Shown here piece by piece: positions 25,144 to 33,839 of a DNA stretch of 64,000 nt. Numbering within the stretch: position 1 is the stretch's first letter; each line of letters opens with the position of its first letter. The position numbers and the translations under genes are program-made. The notes beneath the pieces were generated by a model that was not told the origin of the DNA, ran no database searches, and was given only the letters and a program-made list of their open reading frames with translations. Origin of the DNA: VGRW01 sp041498295 (GTDB lineage: Bacteria; Myxococcota_A; UBA9160; SZUA-336). Where the stretch lies: assembly GCA_041498295.1 (NCBI GenBank), contig JBGQIB010000003.1, forward strand, positions 1 to 64,000, read 5' to 3'.

Positions 25144-26757
25144 TCACGCGCGATCGAACAGAACGCCGGGGTTCAACACCCAGCTCGGGTCGAGCTCGCG
25201 CTTCGCGGCGCGCAGCGTGCGCGCGAAGAGCTCGGGACGTTCGCGATCGTAGCCGGCGCGGTGATCGCGCCCGACGGCGTGGTGATGCGTGATGGTCGCG
25301 CCCTCTTCGCCGAGGATCTCGCTCGCGATCCGCTTCACCTCGCCCCATTGCTCGAGCTCGCTGCCGCGCTTCACGGGCGCGAGCAGCGAGTAGTACGGGG
25401 CGGGCCCGTCGGGGTACACGTGCGTGAAGCGGCAGGTGAGTGTGCCCGCGCCGCAGACGCGGACGAGCGCGTCGCGCACCTCGGTCATTACGCGCTGGTG
25501 TAGGCGTTCGAAGCCGTCCCACGTGATCGCGGTCTCGAAGGTCTCCGCGAGCACGCCGATCGAGACCAGCGCGTCGCGCAGATACGGCGCGCCGATGAAC
25601 GAGTTGCGCCACGTCCCGGCGCTGCCTTCGCGCGTGGCCGCGTCGTCGCCGCGCGTGCGAATCGCGTCGTCCGGAACCACGCCGGCGTGATCGCGGCACA
25701 GCTCGACCGCGCGCCGCATCCACGGGTCGAGATCGTGGTCGGCCGACTCGAAGCCCAGCACGAGGATCGCCTCGCTTCCGTTCCCGCCCGCGGAGCTGGC
25801 GGCCTCGCCCGGGTCGAGCAGGCGGCAGTTCGCGGGCTCCAGGCCCGACTGCGACAGCGCGCGCACCGCGCGCACCCCGGCGGCGAAGCTCGCGAAGCGC
25901 ACGCTCGCGTTTGCGCGCCGCGTGGGCCGGTCCTGCAGCCGAACCCATGCCTCCGTGATCACGCCCAGCGTGCCCTCCGAGCCGATGAACAGCCGGTCGG
26001 GCGCGGGCCCGGCGCCCGAGCCCGGCAGGCGCCGCGTGGCGACGACACCAGACGGTGTCACCACGCGCAGCGCCTCGACGAAGTCGTCGATGTGCGTGTA
26101 GTGGGTCGCGAAGTGACCGCCGCTGCGCGTCGCGATCCAGCCGCCGAGCGAGCTGAACTCGAACGACTGCGGAAAGTGACGCAGAGTGAGTCCGTGGGGG
26201 CGGAGCTGGTCCTCGAGCGCCGGCCCGAGCACCCCCGCTTCGATGCGCGCCGCGCGCGACGCGCGATCGAGCTCGAGCACGCGCGCCATGCGCGAGAGGT
26301 CGAGTGTCACCACGCCGCGATAGTCGCCGTCGATGCAAGTCTCCACGCCGCCGACGACGCTCGACCCGCCGCCGAACGGGACCGCCGCGATGCCCGCGCG
26401 CGCGCAGTGGTCGAGCACGTCCCCGACTTCGGCCTCGCTCGTCGGGAACGCGACCCAGTCCGGCGGCTGCGCGAAGTCGCGCCGTTGCGCGCGCACCGCG
26501 TCGCGGTAACTCCGCCCGTACGTGTGGAGCGCGCGCTCCCACGGGTCGTCGGACGCGAGCGCGGCGAGCGCGGCGGGCGCGCGCGTGCGCGGCACCGGCA
26601 GAGCGATTTCCTCGATGCGCGGCAGCCGCGCGGGCGCGAGATCCGCCCGCCCGAAGCGCTCGCCGAGCGACTTCGCGAGCCGCGCGCGAGCCGCGTCGTC
26701 GGGACCCGCGCCCTCGTAACCCCAACCCCAGAAGCTCCGCCGCTTCACAGGACGCAT
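25144..26757 (-). CDS. FAD-binding oxidoreductase, alkyldihydroxyacetonephosphate-synthase-like
   Basis: A 537-residue VAO-type flavoprotein. It starts with RRSFWGWGYEGAG, a hallmark of AGPS-type enzymes. The FAD domain shows PTSEAEVGDVLDHCARAGI, VPFGGGSSVVGG and HFPQSFEFSSLGGWIATRSG; the C-terminal part has the histidine-rich active-site motif ITHHHAVGRDH. AGPS swaps an acyl for an alkyl group on DHAP to make ether lipids. A PlsC-type acyltransferase is divergent 28 bases away, which fits a lipid role, but D-lactate/glycolate-oxidase-like activity cannot be ruled out. Confidence 0.85.
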   Translation of the reverse strand: MRPVKRRSFWGWGYEGAGPDDAARARLAKSLGERFGRADLAPARLPRIEEIALPVPRTRAPAALAALASDDPWERALHTYGRSYRDAVRAQRRDFAQPPDWVAFPTSEAEVGDVLDHCARAGIAAVPFGGGSSVVGGVETCIDGDYRGVVTLDLSRMARVLELDRASRAARIEAGVLGPALEDQLRPHGLTLRHFPQSFEFSSLGGWIATRSGGHFATHYTHIDDFVEALRVVTPSGVVATRRLPGSGAGPAPDRLFIGSEGTLGVITEAWVRLQDRPTRRANASVRFASFAAGVRAVRALSQSGLEPANCRLLDPGEAASSAGGNGSEAILVLGFESADHDLDPWMRRAVELCRDHAGVVPDDAIRTRGDDAATREGSAGTWRNSFIGAPYLRDALVSIGVLAETFETAITWDGFERLHQRVMTEVRDALVRVCGAGTLTCRFTHVYPDGPAPYYSLLAPVKRGSELEQWGEVKRIASEILGEEGATITHHHAVGRDHRAGYDRERPELFARTLRAAKRELDPSWVLNPGVLFDRA

Positions 26758-26785
26758 TATGGCCGAGTCGCTAGTCTGTGCGTCG

Positions 26786-27565
26786 ATGGGGAGATCGGGG
26801 CGGATCGAGCGCTTCGTGCGCGGTGTCGGCGCGCTCCTCTTTCTACCGGTCGCGCTGATTCTCTGGAGCGCGGGCGCCTTCGTGCACGCCTTCTTCGGCG
26901 CGACGCCGCGCCAAGCGCACCGCTACTACGTCGGCTTCGGGCGCACCTGCATCGGCGTCGCGGGCACGCAGATCGAGGTTCGCGGCCGCGAGCACCTCCG
27001 GCCGGGTCAGGCGTACGTCGTGGTGTCGAATCACGAGAGCAACTGGGATCCGCCCGTGATTCTCTGCTCGCTGCCCGAGCTCGTGATCCGCTTCGTGCTG
27101 AAGACACAGCTCTTGAAGGTGCCCGTCTTCGGACCGGCGCTGCGGCGCACCGGCAACATCGCCGTCGATCGGCGACAGAGTGGCGGCGACGTGCGGCGCG
27201 TGCAAACCGGCATGTCCGAGCGCCCCCCCGACGTGTCGATCCTGTTCTTCGCGGAAGGCAACCGCGCGCGCGACGGCGCCTACCGCGCGTTCAAGATGGG
27301 CGCGTTCGCGACCGCGCTCGACTTCAAGCTGCCCATCCTGCCGATCGCGGTCGCGGGCACCTTTCGGATCTGGCCGCCCGGTCGGCCGTGGCTCGTGCCC
27401 GCGCCGGTCGTGCTCGAGATCGGTGCGCCCATTTCGGTCGAGGGCTACGGCGCGGGCGACCGCGGTCGCCTGCGCGACGAGACGCACCGCATCGTCGCCG
27501 AGCTGCGCGCGAGCGCGCGCGCGCGACTGCGCGAGCAAGGCGTGGACCCGGGCGGGATCGACTGA
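26786..27565 (+). CDS. PlsC-type 1-acylglycerol-3-phosphate acyltransferase
   Basis: A 259-residue membrane acyltransferase. A hydrophobic segment near the N-terminus (ALLFLPVALILWSAGAFVHA) is followed by the catalytic HX4D motif in VVSNHESNWDPP, and the substrate-binding FFAEGNRARDG. ATG at 26786 is chosen over one at 26759 because the latter would leave one base to the divergent AGPS-like start. Probably inserts the second acyl chain of phospholipids. The next hydrolase gene starts 6 bases later. Confidence 0.88.
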   Translation: MGRSGRIERFVRGVGALLFLPVALILWSAGAFVHAFFGATPRQAHRYYVGFGRTCIGVAGTQIEVRGREHLRPGQAYVVVSNHESNWDPPVILCSLPELVIRFVLKTQLLKVPVFGPALRRTGNIAVDRRQSGGDVRRVQTGMSERPPDVSILFFAEGNRARDGAYRAFKMGAFATALDFKLPILPIAVAGTFRIWPPGRPWLVPAPVVLEIGAPISVEGYGAGDRGRLRDETHRIVAELRASARARLREQGVDPGGID

Positions 27566-27571
27566 CGTAGA

Positions 27572-28441
27572 ATGCGCGCGATGGAGCCTACCTCGCTGCG
27601 CCTGCCCGGTACGCACGGACTCACGCTGCACGCGCTCGAATGGAGCCACGAGGGAACGCTGCTCCTGTTTCTGCACGGGTTCAGCAACGACGCGCACGTG
27701 TGGGACTGGGCCGCGCCGGCGTTCGCAGAGAGCTATCGGGTGGTCGCGCTCGACCACCGCGGACACGGCGACTCCGACCGCGACCCCGAGGGCCGATACG
27801 ACCACGAGACGATGGCGCGCGACGTCGCCGCCGCGCTCGAGTCACTCGGCGTCGTACGCATCGTGCTCGTCGGCCACTCGCTCGGCGGGCGCGTCGCGAT
27901 GCGCTTCGCCGGCCTGTTTCCCGAGCAGGTGGCGGGCCTGGTCATCGTCGACTCGGCGCCCGAGCTCGACGCGCGCGGCACCACACGCATCCGCCTGGAC
28001 GTGCAGCAGCAGGACCCGTCGTTCGCGAGCGTGCGGGACTACGAGCGCATCCTGCAGCGGCAGTACCCGGCCACCCGCCCCGAGCTGCTCGCGAAGCTCG
28101 CCGGGCACTGGACGCGCGCGCGGTCGGACGGCCGCTTCGAGCTGAAGCTCGATCCGGCGTTCATGCGCGGCCGGCGCGGCGTGTCCGAGGAGGAGCTCGC
28201 GCGCGGGTCGGCGGAGGAAGCGAAACACCTCTGGGCCGCGCTCGAGCAGCTGCCCTGCCCGGCGCTCGTCGTGCGCGGCGCCGCGTCGGACGTGCTCTCC
28301 GCGGACGTAGCGGACAAGATGGCCGACGAGGTTCTGAAGCAAGGCCGCCTGGAAGTGATTGCGCGCGCGGGTCACTCCGTCATGCTCGACAACCCCGAGG
28401 CGTTCGAGAAAGCGCTCGCCGGCTTCGTTCTGGGCGACTGA
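27572..28441 (+). CDS. Alpha/beta hydrolase
   Basis: A 289-residue alpha/beta-fold hydrolase: oxyanion region LFLHGFSNDAHVWDW, VVALDHRGHGDSD, nucleophile elbow LVGHSLGGRVA, late histidine in IARAGHSVMLDNPEAF. A second ATG at 27581 is an equally good start. It follows the acyltransferase by 6 bases and precedes the FHA gene. The substrate is unknown. Confidence 0.87.
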   Translation: MRAMEPTSLRLPGTHGLTLHALEWSHEGTLLLFLHGFSNDAHVWDWAAPAFAESYRVVALDHRGHGDSDRDPEGRYDHETMARDVAAALESLGVVRIVLVGHSLGGRVAMRFAGLFPEQVAGLVIVDSAPELDARGTTRIRLDVQQQDPSFASVRDYERILQRQYPATRPELLAKLAGHWTRARSDGRFELKLDPAFMRGRRGVSEEELARGSAEEAKHLWAALEQLPCPALVVRGAASDVLSADVADKMADEVLKQGRLEVIARAGHSVMLDNPEAFEKALAGFVLGD

Positions 28442-28499
28442 GCGCCCGCCTCAAGACGCGCCCCCGCGACACCGATGCAGGGCCGTCGGAGGTTGCGCC

Positions 28500-28901
28500 A
28501 TGAAGGACGGTCGAACGCGTCAGGTTCCGGTGTCGCGCTCGGAGCGGCGCGACGGGTATCTCGCCTCGCACTCCGTGTCGCTGGTCTTCGCGTCGGGTCC
28601 GCTCGCGGGCAGCGAGGTCGCGCTCGAGCGGCCGCGCCTCACGATCGGTCGCGGCAAGGACTCCGAGGTCGTCGTCGACGACGCGTCCATTTCGCATCAG
28701 CACGCCGCCCTCGAGCTCGGCTCGGGCGGCTACCGGATTCGCGACCTCGGCAGCACCAATGGCGTGGTCGTGAACGGCGCACGCTTGGCGCTCTCGGAGC
28801 TGAAGCACGGCGACACGATCGCGCTCGGACAGATCGAGCTGCGCTACGTGGTCGCGGCGCGCAGCTCCACGCCGAAGACGCACGTCGTCGACGCGGACTA
28901 G
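28500..28901 (+). CDS. FHA-domain protein
   Basis: A 133-residue protein almost entirely occupied by a forkhead-associated domain that binds phosphothreonine: RLTIGRGKDSEVVVDD, SISHQHAALEL and IRDLGSTNGVVVNG are the GR, SxxH and NG signatures. GGAGG lies ahead of the ATG. It lies 21 bases upstream of a Ser/Thr kinase, its likely partner; phosphorylated kinase is the obvious ligand, by inference. Confidence 0.92.
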   Translation: MKDGRTRQVPVSRSERRDGYLASHSVSLVFASGPLAGSEVALERPRLTIGRGKDSEVVVDDASISHQHAALELGSGGYRIRDLGSTNGVVVNGARLALSELKHGDTIALGQIELRYVVAARSSTPKTHVVDAD

Positions 28902-28922
28902 CTCGGGCGCCCGCACACGCAG

Positions 28923-30248
28923 ATGTCGGGCAGCGGGCCGCGCACCATCGGAAACTTCACGATCGAGCGGGAGCTCGGTTCCGGCGGCATGGGCGTCGTG
29001 CTGCTCGGGCGGCATCAGTCACTCGATCGGCCCGCGGTCCTGAAGCGGCTGCGCCCGGAGCTCGCCGCCAGCGAGGATCTGGTCGAGCGCTTCGCGCGCG
29101 AAGCGCGCGCGGCGGCCGCAATCCACCACCAGAACGTCGTCGCGGTCTATGACTGGATCTCCTGGCGCGGCGAGCACTACATCGCGCAGGAGTACGTCGA
29201 CGGCGTCGACCTGCGCGCGGCGCTCGGGCTCGCGCAGCGCTTTCCGTGGCGCGTGGCGGCGCTGGTGGCGCTCGAGCTCGCGCGCGGGCTCGAGGCGATT
29301 CACGCGCGCGGCATGGTGCACCGCGATTTGAAGCCCGCGAACGTGCTACTCGGCCGCAACGGCGACGTGAAGATCGCCGACTTCGGCATCGCCCTCGACG
29401 CGACGAGCGACGGACTCACTCGCCCCGGCACGACCATCGGCTCACCGCCGTACATCGCCCCCGAGCAGCTGCTCGGCGAACGCGTCGACGCGCGCGGGGA
29501 CTTGTTCGGGCTCGGGGTCGTGCTCTACGAGCTGCTCACCGGCGCACCGCCGTATCGCGAGCCGACCGAAGGCGAGACGGACAGCCTCTTGACTCGCATC
29601 CAGCGCGAGCGCTTCGAGCCGGTGCGGCGCGTGAGTCGCGACACGCCGCGCTGGCTGGCGCGACTCGTGCGCTCGCTCCTGCGCGCCAAGCCGCGCTCGC
29701 GGCCGGCGTCCGCGCAGCGCGTCCGCCGCCTGCTCGAGGCACGGCTGCGCGCGTTTCCCGCCGAGGCAAAGCTCGAGCTGGCGAGCTGGCTCTGGGAGGA
29801 AGGCGTGTTCCGGCCGCGCGAGGGCGACACCGTCGTGCTTTCTTCCGACGCTCCGCCGCCGCGCAGAGTGCGCCGCGGACGCGCGCTCGCCTACGCCGCG
29901 GCCGCGATGTGCGCGCTCCTGATCGGATCCTTCGCGGTCGCGCCGGGCCTCTCGCCGAGCGATCTCGTCGCGCGGGCGTTCGCGCTCGCGAGTCACTCTC
30001 AGTCGGTGAACGGACCCGCGCACGTGCGCTTCGCCACCGATCAACGGCTGCGCGTCGCGATCGACGCCGCAGCGGCGGTCGCGGTCGAGCCGGACGACGA
30101 GCGCGAGCTCGCCCCCGGTCGACACCGGCTGGTCTTCGAATGGCCGAGCGGCGCGCGCGACGTGGTCGAGCTGGAGCTCGGCGCGGGCGAGCGGCGCAGC
30201 GTGCGGCCGGAGCTGCCGGCGCCGGACGCAGAGCCCGAAGCGAACTAA
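28923..30248 (+). CDS. Hanks-type Ser/Thr protein kinase with C-terminal membrane segment
   Basis: A 441-residue kinase. Glycine loop LGSGGMGVV at about 19-26, K41, catalytic D135 in VHRDLKPAN, DFG at 153-155, and TTIGSPPYIAPEQ for the activation segment. One transmembrane segment lies at about 321-341, leaving about 100 residues outside with no PASTA repeats; that part reads like a PEGA-type beta domain (LAPGRHRLVFEWPSG). A membrane sensor kinase working with the upstream FHA protein is inferred. Confidence 0.93.
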   Translation: MSGSGPRTIGNFTIERELGSGGMGVVLLGRHQSLDRPAVLKRLRPELAASEDLVERFAREARAAAAIHHQNVVAVYDWISWRGEHYIAQEYVDGVDLRAALGLAQRFPWRVAALVALELARGLEAIHARGMVHRDLKPANVLLGRNGDVKIADFGIALDATSDGLTRPGTTIGSPPYIAPEQLLGERVDARGDLFGLGVVLYELLTGAPPYREPTEGETDSLLTRIQRERFEPVRRVSRDTPRWLARLVRSLLRAKPRSRPASAQRVRRLLEARLRAFPAEAKLELASWLWEEGVFRPREGDTVVLSSDAPPPRRVRRGRALAYAAAAMCALLIGSFAVAPGLSPSDLVARAFALASHSQSVNGPAHVRFATDQRLRVAIDAAAAVAVEPDDERELAPGRHRLVFEWPSGARDVVELELGAGERRSVRPELPAPDAEPEAN

Positions 30249-30249
30249 G

Positions 30250-31104
30250 TCACTCGAAGCGCGCGCGCAGCTCCGGCGAGACGATCGGACACGCGTCGTC
30301 GGGTCTGCGCACGAAGCGCTTCCGGTTGCGCGCGATCGCATCGTAGAGGCGGTCGAGCCAGGCTCGCGGCAAGAAGCGCGCCGCGCGCGCGCCGATTCGC
30401 CAGAGCCCGCCCAGGCGCTCGCCGATCTCGAGCGTCGCCGCGGAGCGCAGGAGCCAGGTTCCGTCCGGGAGCGCGAGCACCAGGCTGTCGGGGAGCGTGG
30501 CGCGCACGTCGGCCGGGGCGATGCGTGCGAACGACTCACTCGCGAGCGGCGCGAACCGGAAGCCTCTTCCGTCGCGGTCTTCGGCCAGCACGAAGCGCAC
30601 CGCGGCATGACACAGGCCGCACTCGCCATCGTAGAAGAGCCGCGCCGGCAGCGCGTCGCGCTTCGGCGGGACCGAGCCCGGATCGAAGGCGAGGAGCGCG
30701 AGCGGAACCCAGATCACGCCCGGTGACCCGAACTTGCCGAACATGACGAGTAGGGCGATGAGCGCGAGCAAGCGCGCGGCGAGGTGCACGCGCGTGGGCA
30801 GCCACCACCCCGCTCCAGGATCGGCGCGGTTGCGCGCGCCCCACGAGCCATAGGGCCGCCCGGGTGTCACGAAGTGAAGCGCGACGAGCACCGTGGCGAT
30901 CGCCCCGCCGGTCGTGAGCCACGGCGAGATCGCCAGGGAGAGTGCGGCACCGGCCACGAACGCGAGCGCCGCAAGTCGATCCCCCGCCCCGAGCGCGAGC
31001 GGAACGGAGAGAATCCAACCGCCGACACCGAAGTGCGTCGCGAGCGCCGCGGCCAGCAGCACACGGTACACGCTGTACTGCCCGCCGGTCCAGCCGTTCT
31101 TCAA
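30250..31104 (-). CDS. Membrane protein fused to a DCC/DUF393 thiol-disulfide domain
   Basis: A 284-residue protein from a TTG at 31104. The N-terminal half has about four hydrophobic segments (QYSVYRVLLAAALATHFG, ALSLAISPWL and others), similar to HTTM-type membrane domains. The C-terminal half is a DUF393 domain with the CxxC motif in LFYDGECGLCHAAVRFVL. The annotated TTG avoids overlap with the upstream lipoprotein gene that stops at 31112. The combination suggests a membrane redox protein; the substrate is unknown. Confidence 0.72.
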   Translation of the reverse strand: MKNGWTGGQYSVYRVLLAAALATHFGVGGWILSVPLALGAGDRLAALAFVAGAALSLAISPWLTTGGAIATVLVALHFVTPGRPYGSWGARNRADPGAGWWLPTRVHLAARLLALIALLVMFGKFGSPGVIWVPLALLAFDPGSVPPKRDALPARLFYDGECGLCHAAVRFVLAEDRDGRGFRFAPLASESFARIAPADVRATLPDSLVLALPDGTWLLRSAATLEIGERLGGLWRIGARAARFLPRAWLDRLYDAIARNRKRFVRRPDDACPIVSPELRARFE

Positions 31105-31111
31105 CGCCCGC

Positions 31112-32992
31112 TCAGTCTTCTTCCTGCAGGTGCAGGAGCAGGATGCGGCGGATCTCCTCGATCGTCTCGGGGTTGCCCTGCGCCGAGTGACCCGAGTGCA
31201 CGATCTTCTCGGAGTCCACACCCTTGATGTGCGCGCTCGAGTAGCGGACCACCCCGTCGCTCGCGTCTTTCAGCGGGCCGTCTCCGTCCACTGCGATGAT
31301 GGAGTGCGCGTGCACGCCCGGCGCGATCGGCAGCCTCGCGAGCGTCTTGATGAACCGACTCCCCGGCCTCATGTTGTCGATGCTCGTCCTGTTTTCGAGC
31401 GACGACAGCGCGATCTTCCCGGGGTTCAGCGAAATCACGTCCGCGACGCGCTTGGTCATCCCGCTCGGCAGCTCGACCAGCGAGCTCGTGATGCGCGCCA
31501 GGCTCAATGCCGCCAGGTAACTCCCGCGCTGCGGCGTGCACACGAACACGACGCGCTTCACGAACGGCTCGGGTGTGAAGATCGACGCGTTCTCGAACGC
31601 TTTCCGCGTCTTGGGATCGGCGACCAGCTCGTCGGGCGAGAGCTGGGTCGCGTTGTGCCAGAAGCGCAGGCCACTGTCGACGACCGCGAGCTTGGTGAGT
31701 AGACCGCCCTGACTGTGGCCGATGATGACCATCTTGCGCAGCGCGGCGTCGCTGCCGTTGGGATCCAACTCGCTCACGGCGCGCTCGAGTGACTCGCGCA
31801 TGATCCCCGCGGAATAGCCGATCGGGTTGCCGCTGTTGTACATGTACAGCCAGATCTGGTACCGGTCGACGATCCGGTCGTCGATCTCGAGCTCGTTGAT
31901 CAGATCGGCCCAGCGCGCCGGGCTCGACGCAGTTCCGTGCACGAGCACGATCGGGATGCGCCCCGGCCGGTACGGTTGCACGAACACCAGGCCGTCGTCG
32001 GCGCCCCGGTCGTGCCAGGGGTTCACGGCCGCCGAGAAGAAGCCCGCAAGCTCGAAGTCCCACCAATGCGACTCACCGAGCGTGGAGGCGAGCGCGGAGC
32101 TGAGCTCGAACTCGAGCGGCCAATCGCGCTTGCCCGCGCCGACGTGCAGCGCGTCGTCGGCAGAGTAGATCTCGAGCTTCCCGCGCAGCCAGCCGCCAAC
32201 GATCGCCGCGCGCGGACTCTCGATGCGCAGAAACGCGGTGACCGGAATCTTCAGGTTCGGCGGAATGCGGCGGTGACCCGCGACGACGCGATTCGTGTCC
32301 TCCTTCCAGAGTCCGGCGACGAGCGGCGCGCCGATCCCGGCGCGCCGATAGCGGTTGCGCAGCCCGCGCACCACCTCGAGGTCAGCCGCCGGCACGAAGT
32401 GTTCCAGCCGGTATCCGCCCCACGACAACGCCGCCGGATCCGCTTCGAGCTCGAGAGCGCCGAAAGGCAGGATGTGGGGCCCGGATCCGATCACCCACTC
32501 GCCGTTGGAGCCGGTCGCCAGTCCCTCCGCCAGACCGCGGTTGTAGAGGTCGCAGGCGACGCGCAGCCGCGGGTCAGTCGGGTCGAGTGGCAGATCGGTC
32601 TCGAGCTCGGAGAACAGCAGCGCGTACGCGTACGCTGCGGCGGCCAGGTAGTAACTCCGGTCATTGCTCCGCTCGGCGTACAGATACGAGAGCTCGGACA
32701 GCGCGAATAGGCGATAGCGGTCGCCGCTCGAGTCGAGCCCGGCGTGCAAGTCATGCAGCGCGCCGACCGGGTCCTCCTGGAACTTCAGGTAAAGGTCGAG
32801 ACGCTGGAGCAACTGCACCGAGAGAGCGCTCGGCTGCTCCGAGTTCAGCACGTTCGAGGTGACCTGGCGCTGCACGCTGGTCGGATCGGCGCGCTCGACG
32901 CGCACCGGAACGGCTCCGCAGGCCGCGAGCACGAACGCGCCGAGGGCCGCGGCCGCGAGGCGCCGCGCTATCGCGCGAAGCGTCCGAGCCAA
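31112..32992 (-). CDS. Large alpha/beta-hydrolase lipoprotein
   Basis: A 626-residue secreted lipoprotein. The signal peptide ends in the lipobox VLAAC at about residue 25. The C-terminal half is a lipase-like alpha/beta hydrolase: IPIVLVHGTASSPARW, nucleophile elbow VIIGHSQGGLL, and a late histidine in VHSGHSAQG. The N-terminal half is all-alpha (LSELSYLYAERS and neighbours) and probably a scaffold. Its start overlaps the ArsR gene by 25 bases. Role inferred: envelope or extracellular ester hydrolysis. Confidence 0.82.
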   Translation of the reverse strand: MARTLRAIARRLAAAALGAFVLAACGAVPVRVERADPTSVQRQVTSNVLNSEQPSALSVQLLQRLDLYLKFQEDPVGALHDLHAGLDSSGDRYRLFALSELSYLYAERSNDRSYYLAAAAYAYALLFSELETDLPLDPTDPRLRVACDLYNRGLAEGLATGSNGEWVIGSGPHILPFGALELEADPAALSWGGYRLEHFVPAADLEVVRGLRNRYRRAGIGAPLVAGLWKEDTNRVVAGHRRIPPNLKIPVTAFLRIESPRAAIVGGWLRGKLEIYSADDALHVGAGKRDWPLEFELSSALASTLGESHWWDFELAGFFSAAVNPWHDRGADDGLVFVQPYRPGRIPIVLVHGTASSPARWADLINELEIDDRIVDRYQIWLYMYNSGNPIGYSAGIMRESLERAVSELDPNGSDAALRKMVIIGHSQGGLLTKLAVVDSGLRFWHNATQLSPDELVADPKTRKAFENASIFTPEPFVKRVVFVCTPQRGSYLAALSLARITSSLVELPSGMTKRVADVISLNPGKIALSSLENRTSIDNMRPGSRFIKTLARLPIAPGVHAHSIIAVDGDGPLKDASDGVVRYSSAHIKGVDSEKIVHSGHSAQGNPETIEEIRRILLLHLQEED

Positions 32993-33267
32993 TCGCCCAC
33001 CACTCGCTGCAAGCGCTTCCCGTTCAGCTGATACACGCGCTCACGCCCGCGTGTCTCGACTTCGACGAGCGCGGCCTCCTCGAGCTGCTTCAGATGGCGG
33101 CTCGTCGTCGGCCACGTGCAATCAAAGCGCGCGGCGATCTCGCCTGCGGTCATCGTGCCGCCGTGGAGGTGCAGAACCAAGAGGACGTGCCGGCGCGAGG
33201 GGTGCGCGAGACACGCGAAGACCGAGTCGAGCTCCGCGAGCTCGCGCCGTGCGTCACGTTTGGCCAA
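32968..33267 (-). CDS. ArsR-family transcriptional regulator
   Basis: A 99-residue winged helix protein: CLAHPSRRHVLLVLHLHGGT, AGEIAARFDCTWPTTSRHLKQLEEAALVE and RGRERVYQLNG. No ArsR metal-site cysteine pair (CxC) is seen, so it may respond to something else or act constitutively. It overlaps the monooxygenase-like gene by 14 bases; a palindrome upstream of that gene is the likely operator. Confidence 0.9.
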   Translation of the reverse strand: MAKRDARRELAELDSVFACLAHPSRRHVLLVLHLHGGTMTAGEIAARFDCTWPTTSRHLKQLEEAALVEVETRGRERVYQLNGKRLQRVVGDWLGRFAR

Positions 33268-33595
33268 GCAAATCGAGCTCGCGCACGTGCGGGAACTCCA
33301 TGTTCGGGCGGTCGCCCCGCGCCTCGGTGAGCTTGTCCATGCGCTCCCAGATCTCCATCACGTCGGGGTGCTCGCTCGCGAGCTTCGACCCGTCCGCCTG
33401 CGCCCACTCGAATATCTCGAAGAAGAGCGGCCTGCCGTCGTTCTGCTCGGCGCCGCGATAGTGCGTGGGCCGGGTCTCGGTCGCAAGGCCGAGCTCCCGC
33501 AGCGTCGGCCAGTGGCGCTCGAGCAGGCGCGTGAATGCGGCTTCGTTGCCCTGGGCGACGCGGTAGATGCAGACGACCGTTTCGGGCGTAGCCAT
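33254..33595 (-). CDS. Small dimeric alpha+beta barrel-like protein
   Basis: A 113-residue protein starting MATPETVVCIYRV at the ATG 33595, which has GGAGG 8 bases upstream. The pattern (VVCIYRVAQGNEAAFTRLLERHW, PLFFEIFEWAQADGS, FPHVRELDLL) resembles the antibiotic-biosynthesis-monooxygenase/ferredoxin-like fold used by small oxidative enzymes, but no catalytic residue is certain. First gene of an ArsR-controlled pair. Confidence 0.55.
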   Translation of the reverse strand: MATPETVVCIYRVAQGNEAAFTRLLERHWPTLRELGLATETRPTHYRGAEQNDGRPLFFEIFEWAQADGSKLASEHPDVMEIWERMDKLTEARGDRPNMEFPHVRELDLLGQT

Positions 33596-33613
33596 CTCGG
33601 AGCCTCCATATTT

Positions 33614-33631
33614 ATTAGCGGATCGGCTAAT
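33614..33631. promoter_or_regulatory. Palindromic operator upstream of the ArsR operon
   Basis: ATTAGCGGATCGGCTAAT is a perfect 6-bp inverted repeat with a 6-base spacer, 19-36 bases upstream of the ATG at 33595, in a locally AT-rich stretch. The size and place fit an ArsR/SmtB-type operator that autoregulates the pair. Binding is inferred. Confidence 0.6.
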
Positions 33632-33660
33632 CATCCGCCCGGGGCGCCGCGGCCGTCAAG

Positions 33661-33839
33661 CTAGATCCGCTCGAGCTCCGGACGCGTGCGCGCGTCGCGC
33701 ACGTTCCCCGTGTTCAAGGTCGACTCGGGCGACCACGCTTCACGAGGCGTACTTGCTGCCCGTTCAGCTCGCCGACGACCTTGGGACTCCGGTGAGCCGA
33801 GACCAGCGCGAGATTCTCGGCGAGATTGACCTTGTTCAG
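33661..33839 (-). pseudogene. Internally deleted cupin gene
   Basis: Just after the carboxylesterase stop the minus strand encodes LNKVNLAENLALVSAHRS, PKVVGELNGQQVRLVK, the N-terminus of a small cupin family. One frame over it then reads LNTGNVRDARTRPELERI and stops (TAG at 33663-33661), which matches the C-terminus of the same family. The central double-stranded beta-helix with the metal histidines (about 60 residues) is missing and no ATG survives. A decayed remnant. Confidence 0.65.

Noticed and set aside
25687..27570. A 627-codon plus-strand frame across the AGPS-like gene
   Set aside because: Antisense to a strongly supported flavoprotein, and out of frame with the PlsC gene it overlaps.
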